Origin: Leptolyngbya ohadii IS1
GTDB taxonomy: Bacteria > Cyanobacteriota > Cyanobacteriia > Elainellales > Elainellaceae
Direction: 5' to 3'
Length of the DNA stretch: 64,000 nt
Assembly (NCBI RefSeq): GCF_002215035.1
Contig: NZ_NKFP01000006.1
Location: 4,121,080-4,185,079 of the forward strand
Numbering within the stretch: position 1 is the stretch's first letter; every line of letters begins with the position of its first letter. The notes beneath the pieces are model-generated. The model searched no databases. It was not told the DNA's origin and saw only the letters and a list, made by a program, of their open reading frames with translations. Position numbers and translations under genes: made by a program. Of this stretch, positions 35,529 through 45,174 are shown one piece after another.

Positions 35529-36065
35529 GTGGCAACGGACAATACAGAACTGGCGCGGGAACAGTACCAGGCAGGAAAGTTAGCCTTTGAGAACGGGGAA
35601 TATCGGCGATCGGTCGAGTTTCTGGAGAAGGCGGTCAATCTGGCGGGGCGCAATTCCACCCTGGGCGGCGAGTCTCAGATCTGGCTGGTGACGGCATATC
35701 AGGCAAACGGTCAGCCCCAGGAGGCGATCGCGCTTTGTGAGCAATTGCAGACCCATCCCAACCTGAAGACCCGCAAGGAAGGCAGCCGATTACTCTACAT
35801 CCTCAAGGCTCCGGAACTGAAGCGACGGGAAGAGTGGATGACGAAAATCCCCGATCTGTCTGGTGTTACTGATGCCGAGGAAGGCAACAAATCTCGCTCT
35901 GCCTATCCGCCCCCTGCTTCCCGTCCTGCCCGTCCCAAACCCCAGACGGATCTGGAACCGATCGATCTGAGTCAGGTCAACACCAAGGATAACGGCTTTG
36001 TCTGGGTAGCGTTAGGGGCGATCGGGCTAATTCTAGGCGGACTCGTCTGGTTAAGCCAGCATTAG
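35529..36065 (+). CDS. TPR protein with C-terminal membrane anchor
   Basis: This 178-residue protein has about two to three tetratricopeptide-like units (REQYQAGKLAFENGEYRRSV, EFLEKAVNLAG, WLVTAYQANGQPQEAIALCEQ). A Pro-rich linker follows (about 120-150), then a single hydrophobic helix at the C-terminus (VWVALGAIGLILGGLVWL). It is therefore probably tail-anchored with the TPR part in the cytosol, where it would hold other proteins. The start is GTG 35529; no ATG fits. The stop codon is part of a 15-bp tandem repeat. pmbA follows 90 bases later on the same strand. Confidence 0.85.
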   Translation: MATDNTELAREQYQAGKLAFENGEYRRSVEFLEKAVNLAGRNSTLGGESQIWLVTAYQANGQPQEAIALCEQLQTHPNLKTRKEGSRLLYILKAPELKRREEWMTKIPDLSGVTDAEEGNKSRSAYPPPASRPARPKPQTDLEPIDLSQVNTKDNGFVWVALGAIGLILGGLVWLSQH

Positions 36066-36101
36066 AACTCCCAGCATTAGAACTCCCAGCATTAGAACTC
36101 T
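36057..36101 (+). repeat. 15-bp tandem repeat (CAGCATTAGAACTCC)x3 overlapping a stop codon
   Basis: Three near-perfect units; the first supplies the last codons and TAG stop of the TPR gene. A fourth, diverged unit may follow to about 36118. Confidence 0.9.
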
Positions 36102-36155
36102 AAGCCAGCAGTAGAATTGGGATAGTCCTCAGAATGTCCTTAGGCTGTCCCTACC

Positions 36156-37469
36156 GTGAACGATTCGATTCTTCAACAAATTCTCGACCTTGCCGCCCAG
36201 CGCACTGATGCCGCCGAGGTCTACTTTGTCTCCAGTCAGGATACGCCGATCGAGTTTGAAAATAATCGGCTGAAGTCGCTGCAAACAAAAGCGGTGCAGG
36301 GTGTTGCACTACGGATTATCCGCGATGGTAGGCTTGGCTTTGCCAGCTCCACAGATTTGACGCGCCTGGAAGATCTGGTGGATGCAGCGGTGCAGACCTC
36401 CGAAATCGGCAGTCCCGTCGAGTACGAATTCGCCTCCAACTTTCACGCCTGGGACGGCACAGGTCAATTGGACTTCCAGCCGCCTGCGACTGCCGACTTG
36501 GTAGAAGTAGGGGAAACCCTGATTCGGGAAGTGCATGGCTACAACCCCGATGTGCTGGTGGGCGTGAATTTCCATGTGCGATCGGGCACGGTCAAGATTG
36601 CCACCAGTCAGGACGTTTATGCCGAACGCAACAGCCAGACCATGAGCGCCAGCGTCTCCGGCAATCTGGTGCGGGGCGAGGATTTCCTGGAGGCATACAG
36701 CTACGATGTCTCGCGGGACGGCATTCCGGACTACGATCGCATCCTCAAAGAGCTGTTGCAGAAATTCCGCAGGGCAGAACAGAGCGCGACGATTCAAAGC
36801 GGCTCCTATCCGGTGCTGTTTTTGCCCAGAGCAGTCGCCAGTACGATCGGCGGTTTGTTTGATACGGTGCTGTCCGGTCAGGCAGTCCTGCAAAAGGCTT
36901 CCCCGTTGGCAGAGAAGGTGGGCGAGAAGCTGTTTGATGAGCGGCTGACGATTTTTGAAGATCCGAGTCTGGGCGTATCCGCCTGCCAGTTTGACGACGA
37001 AGGAACCCCGACCAGCAAAAAGGCGTACATCGAAGCGGGAACGGTGCAGGGCTTCTACTGGGATCGGCGCTGGGGCGCGAGAGCGGGCAAAGAGTCTACC
37101 GGAAACGGCTTCCGGGGTGGCTTATCTCGTCCGGCTCCCGATATGGTCAATATGTGCATGGCTCCCGGCAGGACATCGATCGATCAGCTCATTGCCAGCA
37201 TGGATGAGGGATTGATCGTGGATCAGGTCTTAGGGGCGGGGCAGTCGAACCAGTTGGCGGGCGAGTTTTCGGTCAACCTGGATCTGGGCTACAAGGTCGA
37301 GAAAGGGCAGATCGTCGGTCGCGTCAAAAATACGATGGTGGCAGGCAGCATCTTTGAGGCGTTCCAAAACCTGGTCGATTTGGGAGACACCCCGGAATGG
37401 GTGGGCGGAGGGGCATACTTGCCGCCAATTTTGTTTGAGAAGCTAGGCGTTGCGGCACGGGGAGAGTAA
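36156..37469 (+). CDS. pmbA: TldE/PmbA family metallopeptidase component
   Basis: TldD and TldE form a complex that degrades unfolded peptides and matures some ribosomal peptides. This 437-residue protein is the TldE/PmbA subunit type: ALRIIRDGRLGFASSTDL near the N-terminus, then GSYPVLFLPRAVASTIGGLF, and the C-terminal GGGAYLPPILFEKLGVA. It lacks the HExxxH zinc motif found in TldD, as expected for TldE. GTG 36156 is the best start. TldD is not in the window. The lipoprotein gene begins 3 bases after the stop, so the two share a transcript. Confidence 0.92.
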   Translation: MNDSILQQILDLAAQRTDAAEVYFVSSQDTPIEFENNRLKSLQTKAVQGVALRIIRDGRLGFASSTDLTRLEDLVDAAVQTSEIGSPVEYEFASNFHAWDGTGQLDFQPPATADLVEVGETLIREVHGYNPDVLVGVNFHVRSGTVKIATSQDVYAERNSQTMSASVSGNLVRGEDFLEAYSYDVSRDGIPDYDRILKELLQKFRRAEQSATIQSGSYPVLFLPRAVASTIGGLFDTVLSGQAVLQKASPLAEKVGEKLFDERLTIFEDPSLGVSACQFDDEGTPTSKKAYIEAGTVQGFYWDRRWGARAGKESTGNGFRGGLSRPAPDMVNMCMAPGRTSIDQLIASMDEGLIVDQVLGAGQSNQLAGEFSVNLDLGYKVEKGQIVGRVKNTMVAGSIFEAFQNLVDLGDTPEWVGGGAYLPPILFEKLGVAARGE

Positions 37470-37472
37470 ACA

Positions 37473-38324
37473 ATGCTGCGCCCTGCCATTCGTTCCCTCT
37501 ACAGTCCCGTTAACCTCCTGCGATTCCTGATACGCGGATTTATTCGGCTGCGCGTCGTCTGGATTATTCTGATTGCGATCGTCTTCCTGTCGGGCTGTGT
37601 GCGCTACGAGACGGGGCTGAACTTTAGCGACGCCAATCATGGGGAGTGGGTGCAGCGAATTCGCCTGGAAAAAGTGCCCACCGGACTGAGTGAGACGATC
37701 GCCGCAGGATGGCTGGATAGCGTTAAAGAGAAAGCAAAGCAGTTTGGCGGACGGGCAGATTCCATTTCAGAAGAGGAACTGTGGCTGCGGATTCCGTTCT
37801 ATAGCGCCAAGGATCTGGAAAGTAAGTTTAATCAGTTCTTTCAGCCGCCGGGAACGATCGCCCCAACGGGAGGAACCTGGAAGCAGCGAGATCAAAAGTC
37901 GCTCAATTTGCCAATTCGCGTCAAAGTAGAAACCCGGCAATGGCTGTTTCGCGAACGGGAATACCTGACGCTAGACTTTGATTTTCGACCGCTCAAAACC
38001 CTGCTCGCCCAGTCCGGTCTAACCGTCAAATCCGATGATCTGCTGGAACTCGAATTTCGCCTCAAGACCCCCGCAGGCGCAAAAATCCTCCAGGCAAACG
38101 GCGTTTCGGAGCCAATATTACGATCGCAGGGCAAACAAATTCTTTGGCAGCTTAAGCCCGGTCAACTGAACCACCTGGAGCTTGCCTTTACCGTCCCGAA
38201 CTACCTGGGAACCGGATTTGTGGTGATCTTGCTGATTACCCTCACCGGAATGCTAATCAAATTCCTGATGCTGCCGCCCACTGCCGTTTTACCTCCAGAA
38301 GTTCTGGCAGAAGAAGTGGAGTGA
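37473..38324 (+). CDS. DUF3153 lipoprotein
   Basis: This 283-residue envelope protein starts with a basic N-terminus and a hydrophobic helix (VVWIILIAIVFLSGC), whose LSGC is a lipobox. Cleavage and lipidation at the Cys (about residue 42) are predicted. The body (RYETGLNFSDANHGEWVQRI and following) matches DUF3153, a cyanobacterial family without assigned function. A second membrane helix sits near the C-terminus (GTGFVVILLITLTGMLIKFL), so it may be anchored at both ends. It directly follows pmbA. Confidence 0.88.
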   Translation: MLRPAIRSLYSPVNLLRFLIRGFIRLRVVWIILIAIVFLSGCVRYETGLNFSDANHGEWVQRIRLEKVPTGLSETIAAGWLDSVKEKAKQFGGRADSISEEELWLRIPFYSAKDLESKFNQFFQPPGTIAPTGGTWKQRDQKSLNLPIRVKVETRQWLFREREYLTLDFDFRPLKTLLAQSGLTVKSDDLLELEFRLKTPAGAKILQANGVSEPILRSQGKQILWQLKPGQLNHLELAFTVPNYLGTGFVVILLITLTGMLIKFLMLPPTAVLPPEVLAEEVE

Positions 38325-38330
38325 AGTAAT

Positions 38331-38912
38331 TCAATTTACCTCACGCAAATACTGGGACTGACAGGGATTGCCCCAGCAGACCATCTGTTCTGGCATGGAT
38401 TTGAAGACGCTGCTTCTTGCCCCAATCACCGCATTTGCCCCGATCGCCACACCGGGCGCAACAAAACAATCCGTCGCAATCCAGGCACCATCGCCCACCG
38501 TAATTGGAGCCGTTTGTAAACCAAATGCCCGATCGCGAATATCGTGGCTGCCTGTACAGAGATAGCTTTTCTGGGAAATCACGCAATGGGAACCGATCGT
38601 AATTCGATCGAGGCTATACAGCACCACATCATCGCCAATCCAGCTATAGTCCCCGATGCTCACCTTCCAGGGATAGGTAAACCGTGCCGTCGGACGAATC
38701 ACGACTCCCTCGCCGATCGCCGCGCCGAATAACCTTAACAGCCACAGCCTCGGCAAATGAAAGGAATGGGGCGTTAATGGAAAGACGATCGCCTGCAAAA
38801 GCCACCACAGCAGCACCACCCAGCCCGGACGTCCGCGATCGAAGTTGGACTGATTGTAGAGGCGGAGGTCTACAAGCGATCGGGGTTCAGCGATGCGGGA
38901 TTGGGGAACCAT
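38331..38912 (-). CDS. WcaF-like hexapeptide acetyltransferase
   Basis: This left-handed beta-helix acyltransferase resembles WcaF of colanic acid synthesis. It has an N-terminal RLYNQSNFDRGRPGWVVLLWW segment, rungs IGEGVVIRPTARFTYPWKV, IGDYSWIGDDVVLYSL, IGSHCVISQKSYLCTGSHD and VGDGAWIATDCFVAPGVAIG, and a closing WGNPCQSQYLREV. GSHD contains the probable catalytic His. It likely acetylates an exopolysaccharide sugar. No other polysaccharide genes are adjacent, so the acceptor is unknown. The start is ATG 38912; GTG 38927 would add five residues. It is convergent with the DUF3153 gene, 6 bases apart. Confidence 0.88.
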   Translation of the reverse strand: MVPQSRIAEPRSLVDLRLYNQSNFDRGRPGWVVLLWWLLQAIVFPLTPHSFHLPRLWLLRLFGAAIGEGVVIRPTARFTYPWKVSIGDYSWIGDDVVLYSLDRITIGSHCVISQKSYLCTGSHDIRDRAFGLQTAPITVGDGAWIATDCFVAPGVAIGANAVIGARSSVFKSMPEQMVCWGNPCQSQYLREVN

Positions 38913-38964
38913 AGGTGAGGAATCCACATAGGACTAAACCTAGATTTCCCGAATTTAGCGGTGC

Positions 38965-39354
38965 CTAACTCGATATAACTGACGCGGCACCAGAGATGTG
39001 ATCGATGGCATATCGCCAACTGCCATTTAACTGACGGCGAATCACCTCGATCGCGTCGCCGTGAAATTCGACTGAACAACCATTCGATCCGGTTCCGCTA
39101 ATCGTCCACGCGGTTCGCAGAAGGGCAATATCCGCCAGATGAGTGCAGTAAAGCGTCCTGGACTGCATCTTACCGTTCAGCGTTAACCAATCCTCGTAAA
39201 CTTCGCGAATGGCATGAAGCCCTACAATTTCTTGTCCAGAATCTAAAATCAACTTTGCACCTGGCTCATAGAGCGATATCACTGCTTCCACATCTCCTGA
39301 ATTGAAGAGCGAGTCAAGCACAAAATTCATCTTCTCTGGACGATCGACAATCAT
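38965..39354 (-). CDS. SnoaL/NTF2-like domain protein
   Basis: This 129-residue single-domain protein has the cone-shaped NTF2-like fold pattern: N-terminal helices (NFVLDSLFNSGDVEAVISLYEPGA), then strands AKLILDSGQEIVG, HAIREVYEDWL, SRTLYCTHLADIALLRTAWTI and EVIRRQLNGSWRYAIDHIS. The closing 'W-ph-DH' segment is typical of SgcJ/DUF4440-type proteins. Members are ketosteroid-isomerase-like enzymes or binding proteins, and the substrate cannot be told. Met9 is a possible alternative start. It may share a transcript with the acetyltransferase gene downstream (52 bases). Confidence 0.82.
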   Translation of the reverse strand: MIVDRPEKMNFVLDSLFNSGDVEAVISLYEPGAKLILDSGQEIVGLHAIREVYEDWLTLNGKMQSRTLYCTHLADIALLRTAWTISGTGSNGCSVEFHGDAIEVIRRQLNGSWRYAIDHISGAASVISS

Positions 39355-39461
39355 AATCTGCTTTTTGAATCGCTTTAGCCCTTAAATTAGCGAAAAAAGG
39401 GACACAGCAAGCCATGCCCCCACTCCTGTTCACATTCAGCTAAATCATCAGGTCAAACAGG

Positions 39462-40709
39462 TCATTTCCCTCGCGCAAAGCCCGCCCGACGCACGATCGC
39501 ATCTGCGGTCACGGCCAGCACCAGCACGGCACCCTGCACGATATTCTTTACGCCCTGTTCCTGGTTCAGCAAGTCCAGACCGTTATCCAGACTGCCAATC
39601 ACCAGCGCACCCAGAATCACTGCCCAGACCGAGCCCCGTCCGCCAAACAAACTCACGCCCCCAATCACAGCAGCGGCGATCGCATTCAGCAGCAGGGTCG
39701 AACTAATCTGGGTGGCAACGGCGGTACTGCGGGAAGTCATCATCACTCCGGCAAAGGCTGCCAGGGTAGAAGCCAGCACAAACACCGTCATTTTCATCCG
39801 AACCACGTTGATTCCGGCGCGTCTTGCTGCCTCTGCGTTACCGCCCACCGCATACAGGTGACGACCAAACGGGGTTTTCTTCAGAATCAGCCAGGCAATG
39901 ACCACCAGACCCAGGGCAATCATCACAGCTTGCGGCACACCCTGATAGGACTGGAACAGGAACACCACAATCAGCACCACAGCGATCGCGGCGGCAAGCT
40001 GAAGCACGGTTTGAGTCATGTGCTGTACAGGCAATCCGGCATCCCGGCGGCGTTTCTGGTTGTACCACAGACCTGCGGCGTAAAGGGCTAAACCCAGCAG
40101 CGGCAGTCCCCAACTGAGGGCAGGTGGCAGATAGGTGGGAGCCAGGGAACGGATGATTGGATCACGGACGACCAGGGTAGTTTGTGGTCCCATCACCAGC
40201 AACAGTAATCCGGCATAGCCGATCGATCCTGCCAGCGTCACGATAAAGGACGGCACCCTCAATACAGCGACAAAGAATCCGTTGATTAGTCCGATCACCG
40301 CTCCTGCCAGCAGTGCGACCAGAATTGCAGCCCACGCATTCAACCCCTGGTAAACGGAGAGTGTTGCCATAATTGCAGCACAGGCTTGCGCGACAGAGGC
40401 TAAGCTCAAGTCAATCTCGCCTAACAGCAGCACCAGGACGGCAGCAACACTGAGGATACTAATGGCAACGATTTGCTGCGTCAGGTTAGACAGGTTTCTT
40501 GCCTGAAAAAAGACGCCGCTGGTGGCGACCTGGAAGTAAATCGTGATGAGTGCCAGGGTGATGATCACGGGAATGAATCCGAGATCGCCCTGCATCAACG
40601 ATCGTAGATTAAACCGGGCACGCTGGGAAGTCACTGCCTCCGGTTGAGGGGAACGATCGAGGGAAGGGTTGGAACTCCCCTTTTGTGGATTGGGATCTAG
40701 GCTTGTCAT
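39462..40709 (-). CDS. Sugar ABC transporter permease (XylH/RbsC type)
   Basis: This 415-residue inner-membrane subunit belongs to a ribose/xylose-class importer (BPD_transp_2 family). About ten hydrophobic segments are visible. The family motif GEIDLSLASVAQACAAIMA lies at about 100-118, and GGVSLFGGRGSVWAVILGALV near the C-terminus is strongly diagnostic. The coupling region is KKTPFGRHLYAVGGNAEAARRAGI. The closest type by memory is XylH, but substrate specificity cannot be read from sequence. It is the last gene of the binding protein, ATPase, permease operon, 42 bases after the ATPase gene. Confidence 0.92.
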   Translation of the reverse strand: MTSLDPNPQKGSSNPSLDRSPQPEAVTSQRARFNLRSLMQGDLGFIPVIITLALITIYFQVATSGVFFQARNLSNLTQQIVAISILSVAAVLVLLLGEIDLSLASVAQACAAIMATLSVYQGLNAWAAILVALLAGAVIGLINGFFVAVLRVPSFIVTLAGSIGYAGLLLLVMGPQTTLVVRDPIIRSLAPTYLPPALSWGLPLLGLALYAAGLWYNQKRRRDAGLPVQHMTQTVLQLAAAIAVVLIVVFLFQSYQGVPQAVMIALGLVVIAWLILKKTPFGRHLYAVGGNAEAARRAGINVVRMKMTVFVLASTLAAFAGVMMTSRSTAVATQISSTLLLNAIAAAVIGGVSLFGGRGSVWAVILGALVIGSLDNGLDLLNQEQGVKNIVQGAVLVLAVTADAIVRRAGFARGK

Positions 40710-40751
40710 ATTAATTGGGGAAATTTCTAAGAATTTCGCGTGGAAGGTTTA

Positions 40752-41576
40752 TTAAACGCCCGTGACATCAGTTTCGGTAACGGCAGCGGCATCAGCTCCG
40801 GTAATGGAAGCAACCACCGCTTCCCGGCTAGAATTGCGCGTTTCAAAGGTTCGCACTCGCTGACCTAAGCGCATTACCACAATGCGATCGGTGACTTCAA
40901 ACACATCGTGCAGGTTGTGGGAAATCACGACGACTGCCTGACCCTGCTCTTTTAGCCGATGGATCAGGTTTAAGACCTGGCGGGTTTGCGCTACGCCTAG
41001 GGCTGCGGTCGGTTCGTCTAGCAGCACGACTTTAGGCTGACGCAGGATGGTTTTTGCTACCGCCACACACTGCCGCTGTCCCCCCGATAGTCCGGCAACG
41101 GTCGATCGTACCGAGGGAATTTTTACGTCCAGAGTTCGCAGTACGTCGATCGTCTTGCGCTCCATTTCCGCTTCGTCCAGGACTTTCAGCACGCCCGGAA
41201 TCAGCGTTTTGTGAGCCTCCCGCCCCAGCCACAGGTTTGCCACCACGTCCAGGTTGTCGCAGAGTGCCAGATCCTGGTAAACCGTCTCAATGCCGAGCCG
41301 CGTGGCGTCCTGCGGTCCCTGAATCGTCACAGGCTGGTTATCAATTAAAATTTCGCCTTCGTCGGGAATATATGCCCCCGACATGGTTTTAATCAGCGTC
41401 GATTTTCCGGCTCCGTTATCGCCCACCAGTCCGACGACTTCACCATCAAACACTTCAAAGTCAACGTGCTTGAGTGCCTGAACGCCACCGAAGGATTTGC
41501 TGATGTTTCTGAGCTGGAGCCGAGGAATGCTGTTGGTCGGCTGGACATTCGATCGAATTAAAGAAGTGTCTGTCAT
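40752..41576 (-). CDS. Sugar ABC transporter ATP-binding protein (single-domain, XylG/FrcA-like)
   Basis: This 274-residue ATPase has Walker A GDNGAGKSTLIK, Q-loop VYQDLALCDNL, signature LSGGQRQCVAVAK and Walker B VVLLDEPTAAL, with switch His in VISHNL. Ribose/xylose-class importers often use a fused double ATPase of about 500 residues. Here only one domain is present, which would dimerise, as in FrcA-like systems. I chose ATG 41576 (MTDTSLIR) because the 31 residues encoded before it resemble intergenic repeat. It sits between binding-protein and permease genes. Confidence 0.92.
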   Translation of the reverse strand: MTDTSLIRSNVQPTNSIPRLQLRNISKSFGGVQALKHVDFEVFDGEVVGLVGDNGAGKSTLIKTMSGAYIPDEGEILIDNQPVTIQGPQDATRLGIETVYQDLALCDNLDVVANLWLGREAHKTLIPGVLKVLDEAEMERKTIDVLRTLDVKIPSVRSTVAGLSGGQRQCVAVAKTILRQPKVVLLDEPTAALGVAQTRQVLNLIHRLKEQGQAVVVISHNLHDVFEVTDRIVVMRLGQRVRTFETRNSSREAVVASITGADAAAVTETDVTGV

Positions 41577-41717
41577 GGCTGTTGCATAGGGCTGTTTTAT
41601 AGGGAATGAGCGATCCGAAAGGGGGAGTTTGGGATGAGGGGAGGAGGCTTGGAGATCCCCCTGAACCAACGGGGGATTTAGGGGGATCTAAACCTTCAGC
41701 AACTCACCCAAAAGCTC

Positions 41718-42881
41718 CTACTGACAGAAGTTCGTCTCGTCGCCTGCCAGACCGCTACAGATCTGCTCCTTCGTCAGGTAGCCATCCTTCACGACCGTCG
41801 ATTCCACATTCTTCTGGTCTACGACGATCGGCGTCTCCAGCACCGAGGGAATCGTTGCGCCGCCCTTCACTTCGGTCTGACCGTTGATAATCGAGCTGAC
41901 ATCTTCGCCGTTGCTCAACGCTGCCACCAATCGAGCCGTGGCTTTGGCTTCCTGGGCGATCGGCTTGTAGATGGTCATAGACTGATCGCCCGTGAGGATG
42001 TTCTGAATCCCTGTCACCGTGGCATCCTGTCCCGTCACCAGGACATCGCCGTTGAGCTTCTGGGAGCGCAGGGCAGCAATTACGGTGTTCGCCATGCCGT
42101 CATTTGCCACATATGCAACGTCAATCTGGTTACCTTCTTTGGTCAGAATGCCTTCCATGAGGGATTGCGCTCTGGCGTTGTCCCAGTTGGGCGTGTACTG
42201 GTCAAAGACTAGCTTGAGATCGCCGCTGTCGATCAGGGGTTGCAGGGCTTTCAGGGCACCCTTGCGGAACAGCAGAGCGTTGTTGTCTGTTTGGGAGCCG
42301 TTGATCATTGCCAGGGTTGAACCCTTCGGGATAGCACCCGCTTTAACCTGGTCGGCAATATACTGTCCCTGAAGTTCGCCCACCCGCTCGTTGTCAAACG
42401 ACACATAGAAAGCGGTATCCGGGTCTTGAATCAAACGATCGTAGGCAATGACGGGAACGCCGCTGGCTTTTGCCTGCTGCACGATTACGGATGCCTGTTC
42501 GCTGTCGTTCGGGTCAACCACCAGAATGCAGGCTCCTTTCGTCAGAGCAGCTTCCGCCTGGTTTTGCTGAGTTGCGGCGTTGTTGTTGGCATTAGCGTAC
42601 TGAATGGTGACGCCAGGAACAGCGGCTTTAATCTCCCGCTCTAGCAGGGGACGATCGTATGCCTCATAGCGGGCGGAAGAATCAGATTCCGGCAGCAGAA
42701 CGCCGACATTTTTACAGCCTTTAGCGGCAGCAAACTGGGTATTGGCTGCATTCGTGTCGCCCTGGGTACCCGAATTAGACGCAGAATTTCCGGCATTCGG
42801 ATTATTCCCGCTACAGGCAGCCAGAACCAGAACTCCTGCGATCGGTAACCAGCGGCGCATTGCTTTCGTTAGCTGAAACAT
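41718..42881 (-). CDS. Sugar ABC transporter substrate-binding lipoprotein (XylF-like)
   Basis: This 387-residue periplasmic-binding-protein type I has a lipoprotein signal (LPIAGVLVLAACSG, Cys at about residue 23), a Ser/Asn-rich linker, and a two-lobed sugar-binding fold: VGVLLPESDSSARYEAYDRPLL, ILVVDPNDSEQASVIVQQAKASGVPVIAYDRL, VAYVANDGMANTVIAALRSQ and VLVTGQDATVTGIQNI. This is closest to XylF-type binding proteins. GAGGAA lies about 11 bases before the ATG. It is the first gene of the importer operon. A ROK-type repressor gene lies 15 kb away at 58475 and would be a natural regulator, but I see no copy of its operator upstream here. Confidence 0.93.
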   Translation of the reverse strand: MFQLTKAMRRWLPIAGVLVLAACSGNNPNAGNSASNSGTQGDTNAANTQFAAAKGCKNVGVLLPESDSSARYEAYDRPLLEREIKAAVPGVTIQYANANNNAATQQNQAEAALTKGACILVVDPNDSEQASVIVQQAKASGVPVIAYDRLIQDPDTAFYVSFDNERVGELQGQYIADQVKAGAIPKGSTLAMINGSQTDNNALLFRKGALKALQPLIDSGDLKLVFDQYTPNWDNARAQSLMEGILTKEGNQIDVAYVANDGMANTVIAALRSQKLNGDVLVTGQDATVTGIQNILTGDQSMTIYKPIAQEAKATARLVAALSNGEDVSSIINGQTEVKGGATIPSVLETPIVVDQKNVESTVVKDGYLTKEQICSGLAGDETNFCQ

Positions 42882-45174
42882 GGTCTAAATTTCCTCAAAA
42901 TCAATCTTTGATGAATACAGGTTCAAGAGAGCCAGATTAATGGAGTTGTGTCAGCAAAATTTCAGCACCCTCGACGAGGTGCCCAATGTAATAGCAGCCT
43001 GTTAATTCGATCGTCTAATTCGATCGGTCAGTCAGACGCCATTAGCACGGGTTTCCTAGGCTGTTTCGTTAAAGTTATCGACACAAACTTCAGGGCTAAT
43101 CTGGAACTCAGTGAGATGAAGTGACAATCAAAAAATGACTCACAAATCTTTGCAGTTTGCAAAATACAATTTGCGAGAAAGCCAATCTGTGGGGAAGAGT
43201 TTGAGCGCAACGCCCTGCAACTGACTCATTAGCCGAACAGGATTGCGATCGACAGCTCGTAGATTTGGATCACGATCGTTTGAATTACAGTCGAGCCAGG
43301 AAAATGTAGTTCAATCAACTTATTCAACCAACCGCGAGCAAACGTAGAACCATACTGCCCACAATGGATGCGACCCGCACCGAATAGCTTTCAACACAAG
43401 GATTACGGGTAGCGCATAAAGGCAATGAAGCAGTCAAAAAGCACTCGTTAAAGGCTCATTTTTTATTGAATTTTTAAGCCCAATGTACAAAACCGTTTCT
43501 GAATTCAGAGATCGAAATTTTAACAAAATCAGCCTTGCGACCTATTGTTAATTATTAAAAAATGATTAGGATTCCTCCTTCCTATAGCAACCTTTCCAAG
43601 ATATTAAAGAAATCAGACCCCACCTGTTATTTCTATCAAGTTAACTGTGGGATATCTATTTATTTTTACAAGTCCAAAAATGAAGTGAGAATGGGTGCAA
43701 TAAAATGTAATAAAAAATTCCAAAACTATGTAAAAAATGTAGCAAAACAAAAATCGATTCTCTGCTTTCTGACCGGGGAGGCAGCCCAAAATCTATCCTG
43801 TGGTAGATCCCTTTGCAATCGTTTTTCTTTCTAACTTCGGTTTTTGACTCTGCTCAGCTAGCCCTCTCATCTCGATCGAAGCAAGATCTTCACTTCCCAA
43901 CTTCTTCCAGGCTAGAGCGACGGCGTACCTGCAAAACCGCAGCGGACTACCGAATCGTCTGACACCTCCTGAATTCCTCAATTGTTGTTTTGCTCATTTT
44001 GTTGTTTTGCTTATTTGCCCTGCGGTTTGCTTATCTAGAAGTTGCTCATTTGCCCTGCGAGTTACACTTCCTTTCTTTACAGGAAGAAAATAGCCCACAG
44101 AAAATAGGCAAGAAATCAATAAAAAAAGAACTAGATAAAACAAGAACTGAATAGAAATAGATAAAGCACTACAGCAGATCAGACTATGTCTGGGAAAACC
44201 AGCTTTATCGCACACCCATCCTGCTGAAATGGGGGCAGTCAAGAAACTTTTGTAAGGCTTGTCGGATGACTCAGTATTTTCTTAGTAAGAGAATATAGGT
44301 GATAATCGTAGCCTTACTAACACTGCGTAATTTAGGTGAAGGAAGGTGCGCTCCCGTCCTCTAGCCGATCGCTGAAAACCGCGTGATTCATATGAATTTC
44401 AGCCTGATCTCCTGAACCTACATCCCCTCAGTCACCCGTAGAATTCGTATAGACCTATATAAAAATTGCGTAAATGCACTGACGGATTTTGTGTAATTTT
44501 TGCACTTCCCTATCAAAACAATAGCCACCCCCCCGGATGAGGGTGATATTTTGGCTATGTAGTCGGTGATTACGAAACACGAAGGTTGATTCGAGGTTGC
44601 TAATATGCAGCGGTTTTCGCTTAAAGCCTGTATGGATGTGCGGGCAATACTTCCGTGCGGTGGTTTTACTCCCCCATTTTGTGCCCCATCTTGTGTTCCA
44701 TCACCGCATCAAATTAAAGAGCGTGTGTAGGCAACAAACTGCCGCCTCGATCCGTTCCCCTAGTTTATATTCCCTGCTTGGTGAAGCTGATCTGGATAGC
44801 GGTTTACCGGAATGTCTGGGATAAATTCTCTCAGTGGGTAAGCCGTTTAATTTTGATTTGAAAAGCACAGCACAAAGTCCTGCTAAGGCATTTCCGCTAG
44901 GGCTTTAGAAAATTTTTGAGAAGGGTGCTACCCGCTTCGGGGTAAGGGCAGCGATCGTCAAGCTGCTCACAGATTTTTATCACGATCCAGCCGTGTTGCA
45001 CGAGGAGCGATCGCCATCGTCCTCCTCTCAATTTCGCATGGCTTCCAATCCGAGAAAGTTTCTGGGACAGGAGACTCGTTATGGTGCGCCTGGAAAAGCC
45101 ATCCATGTCCTGTCGTCCTTCCCAAACCGCCTCTTCTCTTAGACGTATTACTGATTTTGGGGTTCAAATAAGTC
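42882..45174. other. 2.3-kb AT-rich region without convincing genes
   Basis: The stretch separates the sugar importer and the mosaic extracellular protein. From about 43260 to 45000 it lacks the GCGATCGC octamer and is visibly AT-rich, especially 43440-44330. Short frames exist (for example 43562-43834 plus, 44597-44824 plus, 43994-44242 minus) but none has a recognisable domain, normal composition or good ribosome-binding site. A structured hairpin lies at 44521. The region may be decayed or horizontally acquired DNA, or a long regulatory leader. Confidence 0.6.
44521..44558 (+). other. Nested RNA-hairpin-like inverted repeat
   Basis: ATAGC pairs with GCTAT, and inside that CACCC pairs with GGGTG, separated by CCCC and GGATGA. 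A stem-loop with an internal bulge results. It lies about 615 bases before the mosaic protein gene and has no T-run, so it is not an ordinary terminator. Confidence 0.35.

Noticed and set aside
43562-43834. Plus-strand 90-codon frame in the AT-rich gap
   Set aside because: Composition is Lys/Asn/Ser/Phe-biased as expected for AT-rich non-coding DNA, with no domain or ribosome-binding site.
44597-44824. Plus-strand 75-codon frame upstream of the mosaic protein
   Set aside because: No family pattern, unusual codon use and no supporting signals.
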